Notes: generated from the letters alone by a model not told the origin. 64,000 bases of DNA from Xanthobacter autotrophicus Py2 (GCA_000017645.1 CP000782.1:62001-126000); one strand, 5' to 3'; shown: positions 18,646-30,673, numbered from the stretch's first letter. Program-made: numbers and translations.

Positions 18646-19144
18646 TGCGTCCGTCGTCCTCGGAGCGAGAATAGGTTTGACTAACTTCGGACATGTCCCA
18701 TCGGCTCCTTGGGCATGGCCAATCCTCCCCTTTGGTTTCTTATCGAGCTGTCCGCCCTCTTAGCACCCTTCGACCCATAACGGAAATGTGCGACAGTCTG
18801 GTGCGGTACAGATATGTATGAATAAGATTGTAATCAAGTCTCGGTGAGCGGCGGGACGCGGCGGAGTGTCCCACGCCCGGGTTCGGCGCCCGGCCGTCCG
18901 GATTCGCCGTTCGGCGCCGGAAAACCCGCAAAAGCTCGAGAATCTCATGCTGGCCCGTGCGAGGCGCTTGACAGCGTCCATGGTCGGTGACTAAGAATGA
19001 TCAACTATAGATAATAATGGCGACTTCCGAGCAGGAATGGTGCTGGAATGTCGTCATCATTGAGAAGGCCGACGACGCATCGTGGCCAGGCAGATTGGGT
19101 CTGCCGCGGCACGAGACAGTCAGGCGGCATCAGGGAGGATGGGA
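18646..19144. other. Divergent promoter region between the MEDS regulator and xecA
   Basis: About 500 bp with no convincing gene. It contains GGACATGTCC (18689-18698), TTGACA at 18969-18974 with a weak -10 (TAAGAA) about 18 bp on, and an AT-rich patch (CTATAGATAATAATGG, about 19003-19020). The promoters of both flanking transcripts must lie here. Confidence 0.5.
18689..18698. promoter_or_regulatory. Perfect 10-bp palindrome GGACATGTCC, candidate operator
   Basis: GGACATGTCC lies 44 bp upstream of the MEDS regulator start, next to TTTGACTAACTT. An autoregulatory operator would fit, but the only evidence is symmetry and location. Confidence 0.35.
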
Positions 19145-20275
19145 ATGCTGATCCGAGGGGAAGACGTCACGATTCCGACCAGTATGGTCGGCAACTATCC
19201 CAATCCGCGGTGGTGGGACGCCCAGTTCGCCCGCACCTGGACGGGTGATCAGGAGCCGCCGGACGCGCTGATCCAGGAATCCCTCGAGGATGCGGTGGCT
19301 GCCATCGCCCGCGATCAGGAGCGCGCCGGCCTCGACATCATCAGCGACGGCCGCGTGCACGGCGACAATTACGCCGAACAGGCCCTTTATTATTACTACC
19401 GGCGCCTCGGCTACGACCTCAAGGGCGGCTATCTCGGCTTTCCGATCTACAGCCGGCTTCACGCGGGCACCCTCACCGGCGAGGTCCGGCGCCACGGCGC
19501 GATCATGGTCGAGCAGGCCAAGGCGCTGAAGAAGGCCACTGGCAAGCCCACCAAGGTGCAGTATACGGGCGTCCAGGCGCTCACCCAGGCGACCAACGAC
19601 CTGCACTACAAGTCGAGCCGCGATCGCGCCATGGCCATCGCCAAGGCCATCAACGAGGACATCCGCGAGGTGGACGCGCTCGGCGTCGACTTCATTCAGA
19701 TCGACGAGTTCACCTGGCCCTATTTCTTCGAGGACTGGGCCATCGAAGCCTTCAACGCGGCGGTGGACGGCGTGAAGAACGCCAAGATCATCGCCCATGT
19801 GTGCTGGGGCAACTGGGGCGGCACGCCCGCTTACTATCCCGACGAGACGGCGGCCAGCGGCGAGATCTTCGATCTCACCAAGCGCAAGGCGGAAGCCACC
19901 AAGGCCACCGCCACCGGCTCCATCGTGCCGAAGGCCTACGAGGCCCGGCTCGACGTGCTCAACCTGGAAAGCTGCGGGCGCCGCTCCGATGATCTCAGCG
20001 GCCTTCACGTGATGAAGAACCATCCCCTGCCGGACAATGTCTCGTTCTGGGCGGGCGTCATCGACGTGAAGAGCACCATCACGGAGACGGCCGACGAGGT
20101 GGCAAACCGCATTCGCCGGCTGCTGGAGATCGTCCCGGCGGACCGCCTCGGCGTGACCACCGACTGCGGCCTCATTCTGCTCCAGCGCTATATCGCCCAG
20201 GACAAGCTGCACGCCCTCGTCGAGGGCACCAAGATTGTCCGAGCAGAGCTCGCCAAGGCCAAGCAGGCGGCCTGA
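19145..20275 (+). CDS. xecA: Epoxyalkane:coenzyme M transferase
   Basis: Zinc enzyme that opens epoxypropane with coenzyme M, giving 2-hydroxypropyl-CoM, the first step of epoxide metabolism. It belongs to the MetE-like alkyltransferase superfamily. The zinc ligands are readable as H218-V-C220 and C341 (TTDCGLIL). ATG 19145 is preceded by AGGGAGG at 6 bp; ATG 19139 is too close to that site. Length is 376 residues, as expected for the family. It starts the long xec/xcb operon. Confidence 0.95.
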   Translation: MLIRGEDVTIPTSMVGNYPNPRWWDAQFARTWTGDQEPPDALIQESLEDAVAAIARDQERAGLDIISDGRVHGDNYAEQALYYYYRRLGYDLKGGYLGFPIYSRLHAGTLTGEVRRHGAIMVEQAKALKKATGKPTKVQYTGVQALTQATNDLHYKSSRDRAMAIAKAINEDIREVDALGVDFIQIDEFTWPYFFEDWAIEAFNAAVDGVKNAKIIAHVCWGNWGGTPAYYPDETAASGEIFDLTKRKAEATKATATGSIVPKAYEARLDVLNLESCGRRSDDLSGLHVMKNHPLPDNVSFWAGVIDVKSTITETADEVANRIRRLLEIVPADRLGVTTDCGLILLQRYIAQDKLHALVEGTKIVRAELAKAKQAA

Positions 20276-20343
20276 TCTAAAGACGTCAGTCATCTTTCAA
20301 TCGTCCGGGCGAACACATGAGCTCGGGCGATGAGGGAGGAGCC

Positions 20344-20544
20344 ATGCCTGTCTATACCATCAAATGCCCGGACTGCGGCCATGTCTTCCGCGGGATGGTC
20401 ATGGAGGGCACGCGCAAGCCCCGCGTCTGGGTGTGCTCCCAGTGCAAGAGCGAGCGGCCACAGATCATGGCCGACCGCCCCGCCGAGCCCCACCCGTTCG
20501 AATGCACGGAAAACGGCGGCGGATGCCTGTGCTGCGGGCGCTAG
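20344..20544 (+). CDS. Small zinc-ribbon (FmdB-like) protein
   Basis: A 66-residue protein beginning MPVYTIKCPDCGHVF, with a second CxxC (CSQCKSER) at about residue 32, so a four-cysteine zinc ribbon or rubredoxin-like fold. The C-terminal tail has three more cysteines (ECTENGGGCLCCGR), giving a possible second site. GGGAGGAG lies just before the ATG. It sits between xecA and xecC, which suggests a dedicated role, perhaps zinc delivery to EaCoMT or protein assembly. No such function is established to my knowledge. Confidence 0.7.
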   Translation: MPVYTIKCPDCGHVFRGMVMEGTRKPRVWVCSQCKSERPQIMADRPAEPHPFECTENGGGCLCCGR

Positions 20545-20598
20545 CCCGCAGCATCCATCCGCCCCGCACGAACTCAACCTGATCGTCCCGAGGAGTAG

Positions 20599-22922
<2,324 letters not shown>

Positions 22923-22959
22923 TCTTGCGCGCCGCCCCGAGCAGAAAGGCAGGACGAAG

Positions 22960-23718
22960 GTGACCGGCATGCTGGACGCAGAGGTCATCGCCATCACGGG
23001 GGGCGCCGCCGGCATCGGGCTGGCGGTGGCCCACGCGGCCATAAGGGCCGGCGCGAGGGTGGCGCTCATCGATCGTGACGGCGCTTGCGCCCAACGGGCG
23101 GCGGCCGAATTCGGCGCGGCCGCCTGGGGCGTGGGGGCCGATGTCACCGACGAGGCGGCCATCACCGCCGCGATGGCGGGCGCGCAGCGAGCGCTCGGGC
23201 CGCTCACCGGCCTCGTCAACAATGCCGGCATCGCGGGCTTCGGATCGGTGCACGCCACCGAGGTGGAGACGTGGAGCCGCATCATGGCGGTCAATGTGAC
23301 GGGCACCTTCCTCGCCTCGAAGGCCGCGCTTTTCGGGATGCTGGAGCGGGGCAGGGGCGCCATCGTCAATTTCGGATCGGTGGCCGGCCTCGTGGGCATT
23401 CCCACCATGGCCGCCTATTGCGCGGCCAAGGGCGCGGTCGTGAACCTGACCCGCCAGATGGCGGCCGATTATTCGGGCCGGGGCATCCGGGTCAACGTGG
23501 TGTGCCCCGGCACGGTCGCGGGAACCGACATGGGCCGGCAGCTCCTCGGCACGGATTGCGATCCCGAGCTGGAGGCGCGCCGGCTCGCCAAATACCCCAT
23601 GGGGCGCTTCGGCACCCCCGAGGACATCGCCGAGGCCGCCGTTTTCCTTCTGAGCACGAAAGCCGCGTTCGTCACCGGGAGCGTGCTCGCCGTCGATGGC
23701 GGGATGACCGCCATATGA
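22960..23718 (+). CDS. xecE: S-2-hydroxypropyl-CoM dehydrogenase
   Basis: Paralogous short-chain dehydrogenase for the S-enantiomer. From GTG 22960 (AGGA upstream) it has 252 residues: TGGAAGIG at the NAD site, S140, Y153, K157, and R208/K211 in the C-terminal lobe. These correspond, with a constant offset of three, to S143, Y156, K160, R211 and K214 reported for the S-enzyme. The R-specific arginine pair of xecD is absent. ATG 22969 is an alternative start. The 37-bp gap from xecD shows a shared transcript. Confidence 0.92.
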
Positions 23719-23860
23719 CCGGCCCGGCGCCCCGCCTCTCCACGCGCGCGCCGGCGGCGGCATCGGCCGGAACACGCGGGACAAAGGCGCGCCATCCGCG
23801 GGACGCGCAAGAATTGGGGGCTGCCGCAATCGGGAAACGTACCAATCGGAAAGCAACGCC

Positions 23861-24430
23861 ATGAACAAGCCAGAGAAAATCCATCAGGAGCAGCACCAAG
23901 AGCAGGCGCCTGAGAAACTCCGCGACAAGAAGAACATCGTCGAGCTGCCCTATCGCGGGGTGAGCGTGCAGCCCTATGACGGCGAGATGAGCGAGGCGGC
24001 CATCACCGCCCATCTCATGGGCAAGGAGGCCTATCGCCGGACCACCATCATCGCCTTGCGCGGCAAGGACGACGCCTACGCCCTGGTGGCCCTCGGCCCG
24101 CGCGACACCAAGCCCTTGTTCGCGCCCATCGACTATCTGGAGGTGCTGGCCCTGCCGGACACCTGCCGCTTCGTGGTCGATCCCGACACCGATTGCGCGA
24201 ATCCCTCGGCCCTGGCGCGCCTCGCCGAGAAGAACGGCATCGGCGCCGACGGCACCATGATCTGCCAGGGCATGTACGACCACGTGAACTTCATCCACCA
24301 CCCCGACCCCCTGGTGCTCCGGGTGGTGGAGGTGAGCCCGCCCGATCCGCCCAAGCTGTTCCATCTCATCGAGCATGTGCTGAGCTACGCGAAGCTGCCG
24401 CCCATCAAGCTGGAGCTGGAATCCAGCTGA
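23861..24430 (+). CDS. Uncharacterised protein, first half of a split pair before xcbB1
   Basis: A 189-residue soluble protein. After a charged N-terminus it has VELPYRGVSVQPYDGEMSE, then LVALGPRDTKPLF and a C-terminal PDPPKLFHLIEHVLSYAKL. I recall no experimentally characterised relative. It ends in ...KLELESS, and the next coding stretch begins in the -1 frame with no gap, as if the two were one protein of about 310 residues. Placement between xecE and the CoM biosynthesis genes makes it a candidate for a missing CoM step (decarboxylation, thiolation or reduction), or for XcbA1; that is inference. Confidence 0.6.
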   Translation: MNKPEKIHQEQHQEQAPEKLRDKKNIVELPYRGVSVQPYDGEMSEAAITAHLMGKEAYRRTTIIALRGKDDAYALVALGPRDTKPLFAPIDYLEVLALPDTCRFVVDPDTDCANPSALARLAEKNGIGADGTMICQGMYDHVNFIHHPDPLVLRVVEVSPPDPPKLFHLIEHVLSYAKLPPIKLELESS

Positions 24431-24792
24431 AGGACCTGGCGGCGCAGGTGCACCCCCACGCCTTCCTCGTGCCCTGCCGCTCCGGCGGGCTCGACGAGCT
24501 GGAGGCGCCCGTCCACTTCCTCGACGAGCGGCCCGCCGAGCGGGAGGACTGGACCCTCATCGGCTGCGAGCGGAGCCTCCAGTTCCACCGCCACTATTAC
24601 GGCGACGAGCCGCCACGGGTGGAGATGTGCCCGCGCGCCATCGCCGGCAAGCGCAACAGCCTCACCATGCTGAAATGCTGCCTGCTCGAGTTCGACATCG
24701 AGCAGGACGGCAACGTGATGGTGGTGCCCTGGGGCTCCGACCTCGCCATGGTGGAGCGCGCCCTGAAGGAGCTGGTCAGCCATGCAAGCTAG
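24427..24792 (+). CDS. Uncharacterised protein, second half of split pair, no ATG start
   Basis: Coding character is clear from about 24430 ([17 protein letters not shown] ... [17 protein letters not shown] ... [16 protein letters not shown]). The frame has no ATG, GTG or TTG near its beginning. Candidates are CTG 24427, overlapping the upstream stop as CTGA with GGAG 10 bp ahead, or GTG 24448 without a good ribosome site. Cysteines in VPCRSGG, IGCERS, EMCPRA and LKCCLLEF could bind metal. Its stop overlaps the xcbB1 start. Either a translationally coupled partner of the previous protein or its frameshifted C-terminal half. Confidence 0.55.
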   Translation: MKDLAAQVHPHAFLVPCRSGGLDELEAPVHFLDERPAEREDWTLIGCERSLQFHRHYYGDEPPRVEMCPRAIAGKRNSLTMLKCCLLEFDIEQDGNVMVVPWGSDLAMVERALKELVSHAS

Positions 24793-25687
24793 ATCGGACC
24801 GCCCCTGGCGCGGGGTGCTCGCCCTGGACGCCGCCCTCGACCGCCGCGTGAGCCGGCCGCGCAAGCGCGGCATCACCATGGTCATCGACAAGGGCATCGG
24901 GCCCGCCGCCATGGCCGACATCGCCGCGGTCGCCGCGCCTTACATCGACCATTGGAAGCTCGCCTTCGGCACGTCCGCGCTCATGCCGCCGCAGGTCTTG
25001 GCGGACAAGCTCGCCTTCCTGCGCGAGCGCGGCGTGCTCACCTATCCCGGCGGCACGCTTCTGGAAGCCGCCATCGTGCAGCAGCACTGCCGCGTCTTCA
25101 TGCAGCGCGCGCGGGACCTCGGCTTTTCCGCCGTGGAGATCTCCGACGGCACCATCGATCTGCCGCGCGACCGGCGCCGGCGCATCATCGACTGCGCCCG
25201 CGAGGCCGGCCTCGTGGTCATCACCGAGGTGGGCAAGAAGGATCCGCAAAGCCAGCCGGAGGCCGCCGAACTGGCCGAGCAGGCGCTGGACGACCTGAAA
25301 TGGGGATCGAGCTTCGTCATCGTCGAGGCGCGCGAATCCGGTCGCGGCATCGGCATCTACGACAAGGCCGGCGAATTGCGCGCCAACTTCCTGGAGGAGA
25401 TCGCGGGCCTCCTCGGCGACAAGATCGACCAGCTCATCTGGGAGGCGCCGCAGAAGGAGCAGCAGGCGGCCCTCGTGGCGCGGTTCGGCGCCAATGTCAG
25501 CCTCGGCAACGTGGCGGTGAACGAGGTGCTCGCGCTGGAGGCCCTGCGCTCGGGCCTGCGTTTCGAGACGCTGTCGGCGGTGGCGGACCGGGAGAAGGCG
25601 ATCGGGCACTGGGACCCGGACCTGCCCGAGCCGGACGAGGGGCCCATGGCGCGCCAAGGCCGGCCCCAAGAGCTGCGCCATGACTAG
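24782..25687 (+). CDS. xcbB1: Phosphosulfolactate synthase for coenzyme M
   Basis: A 301-residue ComA-family TIM-barrel enzyme that adds sulfite to phosphoenolpyruvate, the first step of CoM synthesis. Family landmarks: [47 protein letters not shown] and [19 protein letters not shown]. It overlaps the preceding ORF by 11 bp and xcbC1 by 8 bp. The last 20 residues ([11 protein letters not shown]) are a non-conserved tail. Confidence 0.92.
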   Translation: MQARSDRPWRGVLALDAALDRRVSRPRKRGITMVIDKGIGPAAMADIAAVAAPYIDHWKLAFGTSALMPPQVLADKLAFLRERGVLTYPGGTLLEAAIVQQHCRVFMQRARDLGFSAVEISDGTIDLPRDRRRRIIDCAREAGLVVITEVGKKDPQSQPEAAELAEQALDDLKWGSSFVIVEARESGRGIGIYDKAGELRANFLEEIAGLLGDKIDQLIWEAPQKEQQAALVARFGANVSLGNVAVNEVLALEALRSGLRFETLSAVADREKAIGHWDPDLPEPDEGPMARQGRPQELRHD

Positions 25688-27197
25688 GCTTTCCGACCGG
25701 TCCGCCGGAGCCGTGCTGGAGATCGGCAACCGCCTGTCGGCGGCGCCCTCGCCCCGGATGGTGGCGGTGGCCTTCGCCGAGGAGGTTTCCGGCCAGGTTC
25801 CGCTTTCGCCGCACCTCGTCCTCGTGGACCTGGCCCACGTGATCACCCTGGCCGAGCGGGACGTCATCCCGCGCGGCCCGGCCCGCGACCTCGTCGGCGC
25901 GCTTCTCGACCTGCACGACGAGGGTGGCGCGGAGGCCCTGGCCGAGCTCGGCGACCTCTACACCAATCACGAGGCCAGGATCGCCGCGCGGACGGCGGCC
26001 GCGGGCTGGCTCGGCACCGCGCGGGCGCGCCGGGAGGCGCTGACCACGGCCTATCACCTTCTTCTGCGCGAGCGGCTCCTCGTGCTCGGCACCGCGCTCA
26101 CCCGGCTCGGGCGCAGGCTGGCCGCGGCGGCCCTGGCCCATGCCGACCAGGTGATGCCCGATTACACCTATCTTCAGGCGGCCCAGCCCACCAGCCTCGG
26201 CCACTATCTCCTGGGGTTCGCCTGGCCGGTCCTGCGCGATCTCGGGCGCCTGGAAGCCCTTTACGTCCGCACGGATCTTTGCCCCGCCGGCTGCGGCAGC
26301 ATGAACGGCTCGGTGGCCTTCCAGGACCGCGCGGCGCTGTCGCGACGGCTCGGCTTCTCAAGCCCGCTCGCCCATGGGCGCGATGCCATGTGGCAGGCGG
26401 ATCTCGCCATCGAGGCCATGGCGCTTTCGGTCACCGCCAGCGTCGGCCTCGACCGGCTGGCGGAGGACCTGATGATCTTCGCCACCGCCGAGTTCGGCCT
26501 CGTGCGCTTGGCGGACAAGCATTCGCGCGCCAGCAAGATCCTGCCCCAGAAGCGCAACCCCTACGCGCTCGCCTTCATCCGGGGCCTCGCCAACCGGCTG
26601 ATCGGCGCGCAGGCGGGCGTGGCGGCGAGCGCGCGCACGCCCACGGGGCAGATGGACAACCGCATGCTGGCCTATGGCGCGGTGCCCGAGGCGCTCGGCT
26701 CCTGCGCCGAGGCCACCGACCTCATGGCCGAGATCATCGGCGCCCTCTCCTTCGATGGCGCGCGGGCCGAGGCCCTGCTCGCCGACGGCGCCTGCTTCGC
26801 CTCCGATCTCGCCGAGCGGCTGTGCCTCGCTCTGGGGCTCGATTTCCGCCGCGCCCACGGCCTCGTCGGCCGCCTCGTGACCCGCCTGGAAGGCGAGGAG
26901 CGCGCGCTCTCCACCCTGACGCAGGACGAGCTTTCCGCCGCCTGCCACGCCTTCGATGCGGCCCTTCCCCCCGTTCCGGACGGCCTTCTCGCCGCGGCCT
27001 TCGATCCGAAGACCTGCCTGGAGGCGCGCCGCGACGTGGGCGGCGCCGCGCCCCAGGAGGTGCGGCGCCAGGCGCGCGAACTGGACGACACCTTCCGCCA
27101 CCGCGCCGAGGATCTCGCGGCAACGGCGCGGCGCAACGCCATGGCCTTGGGCAGCCTCGTGGGCGAGGCCCGCTCTTGTTCGGGGAGGGCGCCATGA
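25680..27197 (+). CDS. xcbC1: Aspartase/fumarase-superfamily enzyme of CoM synthesis (phosphate elimination)
   Basis: A 505-residue argininosuccinate-lyase-like protein. In the bacterial CoM pathway XcbC1 eliminates phosphate from phosphosulfolactate to give sulfoacrylate. Signature segments are altered: the ASL motif YTHLQ reads [17 protein letters not shown] (His to Tyr), and the SSxMPxKxNP loop reads [11 protein letters not shown]. These losses fit a changed leaving group. The C-terminus is extended beyond normal ASL. It overlaps xcbB1 and xcbD1, showing tight coupling. Confidence 0.88.
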   Translation: MTRLSDRSAGAVLEIGNRLSAAPSPRMVAVAFAEEVSGQVPLSPHLVLVDLAHVITLAERDVIPRGPARDLVGALLDLHDEGGAEALAELGDLYTNHEARIAARTAAAGWLGTARARREALTTAYHLLLRERLLVLGTALTRLGRRLAAAALAHADQVMPDYTYLQAAQPTSLGHYLLGFAWPVLRDLGRLEALYVRTDLCPAGCGSMNGSVAFQDRAALSRRLGFSSPLAHGRDAMWQADLAIEAMALSVTASVGLDRLAEDLMIFATAEFGLVRLADKHSRASKILPQKRNPYALAFIRGLANRLIGAQAGVAASARTPTGQMDNRMLAYGAVPEALGSCAEATDLMAEIIGALSFDGARAEALLADGACFASDLAERLCLALGLDFRRAHGLVGRLVTRLEGEERALSTLTQDELSAACHAFDAALPPVPDGLLAAAFDPKTCLEARRDVGGAAPQEVRRQARELDDTFRHRAEDLAATARRNAMALGSLVGEARSCSGRAP

Positions 27198-28564
27198 CCG
27201 GCTGGTCCTTCGGCTCGCGCATCTATGGCGGCGCCTGGTCGACACCGGAGCTTCAGGCCCTGTTCGACGACGCCCCGCGCACCCGGCGCTGGCTCGATCT
27301 TCTGGGCACGTTGGCGCAGGTCGAGGGCGAGTTCGGTCTGATCCCCGAGGCCAGCGCGGCGGCGATCGTCGAGGCCTGCCGCGAGGTTGTGCTCGACGAC
27401 GACTTCTTCGCGCGGTTCGCCGCCGGCTATCGGGCCACGGGCCATTCCACGGCCGGGCTCATCGACGTCATCCGCCAGCGCTATCCCGAGGCGGTGAACG
27501 AATGGTTCTATTTCGGCGCCACGGTGCAGGATGTCACCGACAGCTGGCTGATGCTGGCGCTCGGCGAGGCGCGCGCGCTGATCCTCGCCGATCTCGACCG
27601 TTCGATCGCTGCCGCCACCGCTCTGTGCCGCGATCACCGCGACACGGTGATGGTGGGCCGCACCCACGGCCAGCAGGGCCTTCCCATCACCTTCGGCTTC
27701 AAGGTGGCCGGCTGGCTCGCCGAATTGCGCCGCCATCGCCGGCGCTTCGAGGAGATCGAGGAGCGCATGGGGATCGGCCAGCTGTGCGGCGGGGTGGGGA
27801 GCCTGTCCGCGCTGGGCCGCCATGGCCTCGAGGTCCAGCGCGCGTTTTGCGAGCGCGTCGGCCTGCGCCCGCCGCTCACCTCGTGGACCGCCAGCCGCGA
27901 CGTGCTGGTGGAATGGGCCCAGCTTCTCACCCTCGCCGCCGGCACCGCCGACCGGATCGGCCATGAAGTCTATTCGCTCCAGCGCGACGAGATCGGCGAG
28001 GTGCGCGAGGGGGCGGTGGGCGAGCAGATCGGCTCCATTACCATGCCGCACAAGCGCAATCCCGAGATCGCCGAGCATCTCGGCACGCTCTCGCGGGTGG
28101 TGCGGGCCAACACGTCCGCGCTCGCGGAAAGCCTGCCCCACGACCATGAGCGCGACGGGCGCTCCTGGAAGCTCGAATGGCACGCGGTGCCCGAGCTCAC
28201 CATGGCGGGCGGCAAGGCGGTGCGATTGCTGGGCGAGATGCTGAGCAACCTCGAGGTCCAGGCCGATCGCATGCGCGCCAATCTCGATGCGTGCGACGGG
28301 CGCATCTATTCGGAAGTCCTCATGCTGGCGCTGGCGGGCAAGCTGGGCAAGCAGAGCGCCCATCGCCTGGTGCACCAGGCCGCCGGCCGGGCGGGCGAGG
28401 AGAGACGGGCGTTCCGCGAGGTGGTGGGCCAAGATCCCGACATCGCCAGGACGCTCACCGGCGCGGAGATCGAGCGCGTCTTCAATGCCGGCCTTCAGAC
28501 CGCGCAGTGCCAAGCGCTGGTCGACCGGGTGCTCGCGGGAGGCGCGCGGGATGGAGCAGCCTGA
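27194..28564 (+). CDS. xcbD1: Adenylosuccinate-lyase-like enzyme of CoM synthesis
   Basis: A 456-residue member of the same superfamily but closer to PurB/CMLE-type lyases. It keeps GRTHGQQGLPITFG with the catalytic His and the canonical loop GSITMPHKRNPE. XcbD1 belongs to the reported five-step bacterial route (sulfite addition, phosphate elimination, decarboxylation, thiolation, reduction). I place it after XcbC1, but which step it performs cannot be read from sequence. Starts at ATG 27194 inside the xcbC1 stop. Confidence 0.87.
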   Translation: MTGWSFGSRIYGGAWSTPELQALFDDAPRTRRWLDLLGTLAQVEGEFGLIPEASAAAIVEACREVVLDDDFFARFAAGYRATGHSTAGLIDVIRQRYPEAVNEWFYFGATVQDVTDSWLMLALGEARALILADLDRSIAAATALCRDHRDTVMVGRTHGQQGLPITFGFKVAGWLAELRRHRRRFEEIEERMGIGQLCGGVGSLSALGRHGLEVQRAFCERVGLRPPLTSWTASRDVLVEWAQLLTLAAGTADRIGHEVYSLQRDEIGEVREGAVGEQIGSITMPHKRNPEIAEHLGTLSRVVRANTSALAESLPHDHERDGRSWKLEWHAVPELTMAGGKAVRLLGEMLSNLEVQADRMRANLDACDGRIYSEVLMLALAGKLGKQSAHRLVHQAAGRAGEERRAFREVVGQDPDIARTLTGAEIERVFNAGLQTAQCQALVDRVLAGGARDGAA

Positions 28565-28565
28565 C

Positions 28566-29546
28566 ATGCGGCTCATGGAGCCGGCGCGCCTCGTTCTCAA
28601 CCCGACCACCACGCCGCTTTTGCCCGCGCCCCAGCTTTCCCAGGCGCTGGGCGGCCCCCAGATCTGGATCAAGCGTGACGACCTGATCCCGTTCGGCTGC
28701 GGCGGCAACAAGATCCGCGGGCTCGAGCTCATCGTCGCCGATGCGCTGAAGGCCGGCGCCGACACCTTGGTGACCGGCGCCGGCGTCCTCTCCAACCACG
28801 TGCGCGCGACGGCGGCGGCGGCGGCCTTCTGCGGCCTCGGCATGACCGCCGTCTACTGGGGCGATCCACCCCGGCAGACGAGGGGCAATCACCTGCTGTC
28901 GGTGCTGTGGGGCGCGCAGACCCGCTTCACCGGATCGAGCGACCGCAATTCGGTCGACGGGATGCTGGAGGTGGAAGCCGCCGACATCCGGGCCGCGGGT
29001 GGGCGGCCTTATGTGATCCCGCGCGGCGGGGCGTGCGCCCTCGGCGTGATCGGCCATGTCCAGGCCGTCGGCGAGGTCATGGCGCAGTGCCGCCAGGCGG
29101 GCATCCGGCCCGATTACGTGGTGATGGCGGTCGGCTCGGGCGGCACGTTGGCGGGCTGGCTCCTGGGCTCGCGGCTCCTGGGCGCCTCCTGGCGGGTGGA
29201 GGGCATCACGGTGAGCCGGCCGGCCGCCGAGGCGCGCGTTCGCGTCAAGGATCTCGCCGATCAGGCGGCCGATCATCTCGGCCTCGGCCGCGCCGTGCCG
29301 GCCGACGACGTGATCATCCATGACGGCTTCATCGGCGCGGGCTACGGCATCGCCTCGCCGGCGGGCATGTCCGCGCTCGAGCGGGCGGCGCGCTGCGAGG
29401 GCGTGGTGCTGGATCCCGTCTATACGGGCAAGGCCATGGCCGGCTATGGCGCGCTGGTCGGGGCAGGGCGCTATGGCGAGGCCGCCACCGTTCTGTTCCT
29501 GCACAGCGGCGGGCTGCCCAGCCTGTTCGTCGATGGAACCGCGTGA
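28566..29546 (+). CDS. xcbE1: PLP-dependent enzyme of CoM synthesis (cysteine desulfhydrase-like)
   Basis: A 326-residue fold-type II PLP protein of the D-cysteine desulfhydrase/ACC deaminase family. The PLP lysine is K49 in GCGGNKIRGLE, and the phosphate loop is GSGGTLAGW. In the CoM pathway it is thought to handle the sulfur-donating (thiolation) chemistry. ATG 28566 follows xcbD1 with no gap; an earlier in-frame start lies inside xcbD1 and is unlikely. This is the last biosynthetic gene of the operon. Confidence 0.88.
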   Translation: MRLMEPARLVLNPTTTPLLPAPQLSQALGGPQIWIKRDDLIPFGCGGNKIRGLELIVADALKAGADTLVTGAGVLSNHVRATAAAAAFCGLGMTAVYWGDPPRQTRGNHLLSVLWGAQTRFTGSSDRNSVDGMLEVEAADIRAAGGRPYVIPRGGACALGVIGHVQAVGEVMAQCRQAGIRPDYVVMAVGSGGTLAGWLLGSRLLGASWRVEGITVSRPAAEARVRVKDLADQAADHLGLGRAVPADDVIIHDGFIGAGYGIASPAGMSALERAARCEGVVLDPVYTGKAMAGYGALVGAGRYGEAATVLFLHSGGLPSLFVDGTA

Positions 29547-29652
29547 CCGCGCGCGGTCGGCGCCCACCCGAGACGGCGCCGGGACGGCCTGCGTCCCGCG
29601 GGCCAATGGGACGCGCCGACCGGCGCCGAGCCCCTACAAGGACATCGGAGGG

Positions 29653-30540
29653 ATGGACTTCAAACGCCTCGGCTATTTCCTGGCGGTGGCCGAGGAGCTG
29701 AATTTCGGCCGGGCGGCGGCGCGGCTGAAGATCGCCCAGCCGCCGCTCAGCCGGCAGATCGCCCAGCTCGAGCAGGATATCGGCGCGGATCTGTTCGACC
29801 GCAGCCGCAGCCAGATCCGCCTCACCCAGGCGGGCGAATTGATGCTGGAGCGCGCGCGCGAGATCCTCGCTTTGGCCGAGCGCACGGAGCAGGAGGTGCG
29901 GCGCGTGGGCGAAGGCCGCGCCGGCCGCCTGCGCATCGCGTTCGAAGGCACGGCAACCTATGGAGTCCTTCCCAAGATCATCCAGGCTTTCCGTGCGGCC
30001 CATCCCGACGTGGAGCTCGCCCTTTGCACCATGAGCCACGCGGAGCTCAAGCGCGCCCTCATCCAGCGTGAGATCGACATCGCCGTGGCGCGGCCGAAGC
30101 TCGACGATGCGGAGCTGAAGTCGGAGATCATCGCCCAGGAGGACCTGATCCTCGCCGTGCCGGACAGGGGCGAGGACTGCGTGTTCCGCCTGCGCGACCT
30201 GAGGGCGGAGACCTTCGTCCTTTATCCGCGCCAGCCGCGGCCCGGCTTCTGCGATCTGGTGCTCGACGTCTGTCGACAGGAGGGCTTCACGCCCGGGGAG
30301 CAGGTGTTCACGCAGGACTATCAGACCGCGATCACGCTGGTTTCCATCGGCACCGGCATCTCGCTGGTCCCGGCCTCGGTCTCGGAAAGCAGCAGGGCAG
30401 GGGTGCTCTTCGCGCGCTATGAGGGGTTCAATCCGGGCACGGAGCTGTCCTTGAACTACCGGCGCGACAACCAGATGCCGCACCTGTTCAACTTCGTCGC
30501 CCTGAGCCGGAAGATCGCGAAGGGCGGGCGCGCCGCTTGA
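29653..30540 (+). CDS. LysR-family transcriptional regulator
   Basis: A 295-residue LysR protein. Residues 1-60 are the winged helix-turn-helix (FGRAAARLKIAQPPLSRQIAQLE), followed by an effector-binding domain (LRIAFEGTATYGVLP ... ITLVSIGTGISLVPAS) of the CatR/benzoate-like group. GGAGGG abuts the ATG, which is close for a ribosome site, so a start slightly upstream is possible. It is co-directional with xcbE1 after 106 bp and ahead of a bidirectional terminator, so probably regulates this island. Confidence 0.9.
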   Translation: MDFKRLGYFLAVAEELNFGRAAARLKIAQPPLSRQIAQLEQDIGADLFDRSRSQIRLTQAGELMLERAREILALAERTEQEVRRVGEGRAGRLRIAFEGTATYGVLPKIIQAFRAAHPDVELALCTMSHAELKRALIQREIDIAVARPKLDDAELKSEIIAQEDLILAVPDRGEDCVFRLRDLRAETFVLYPRQPRPGFCDLVLDVCRQEGFTPGEQVFTQDYQTAITLVSIGTGISLVPASVSESSRAGVLFARYEGFNPGTELSLNYRRDNQMPHLFNFVALSRKIAKGGRAA

Positions 30541-30610
30541 AGGCTCGCGCCGTTCATCGCCCATTGGCTTCGGGCTCCGGCCACGCCGTCCGGCCTGCCA
30601 GACGGCGATG

Positions 30611-30635
30611 CGGGCCGTGGCGGTGCCACGGCCCG
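30611..30635. terminator. Bidirectional hairpin terminator between lysR and ompW genes
   Basis: Perfect 11-bp stem CGGGCCGTGGC/GCCACGGCCCG with a GGT loop, placed between two convergent genes. There is no T-run, so the efficiency is uncertain. Confidence 0.75.
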
Positions 30636-30673
30636 TCGACGCGACCCTTCAGGAGGTCACCGCTGCGGCCACG

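Noticed and set aside
26672..28843. 723-codon antisense ORF over xcbC1-xcbE1
   Set aside because: Shadow of three well-supported genes, no recognisable domains.
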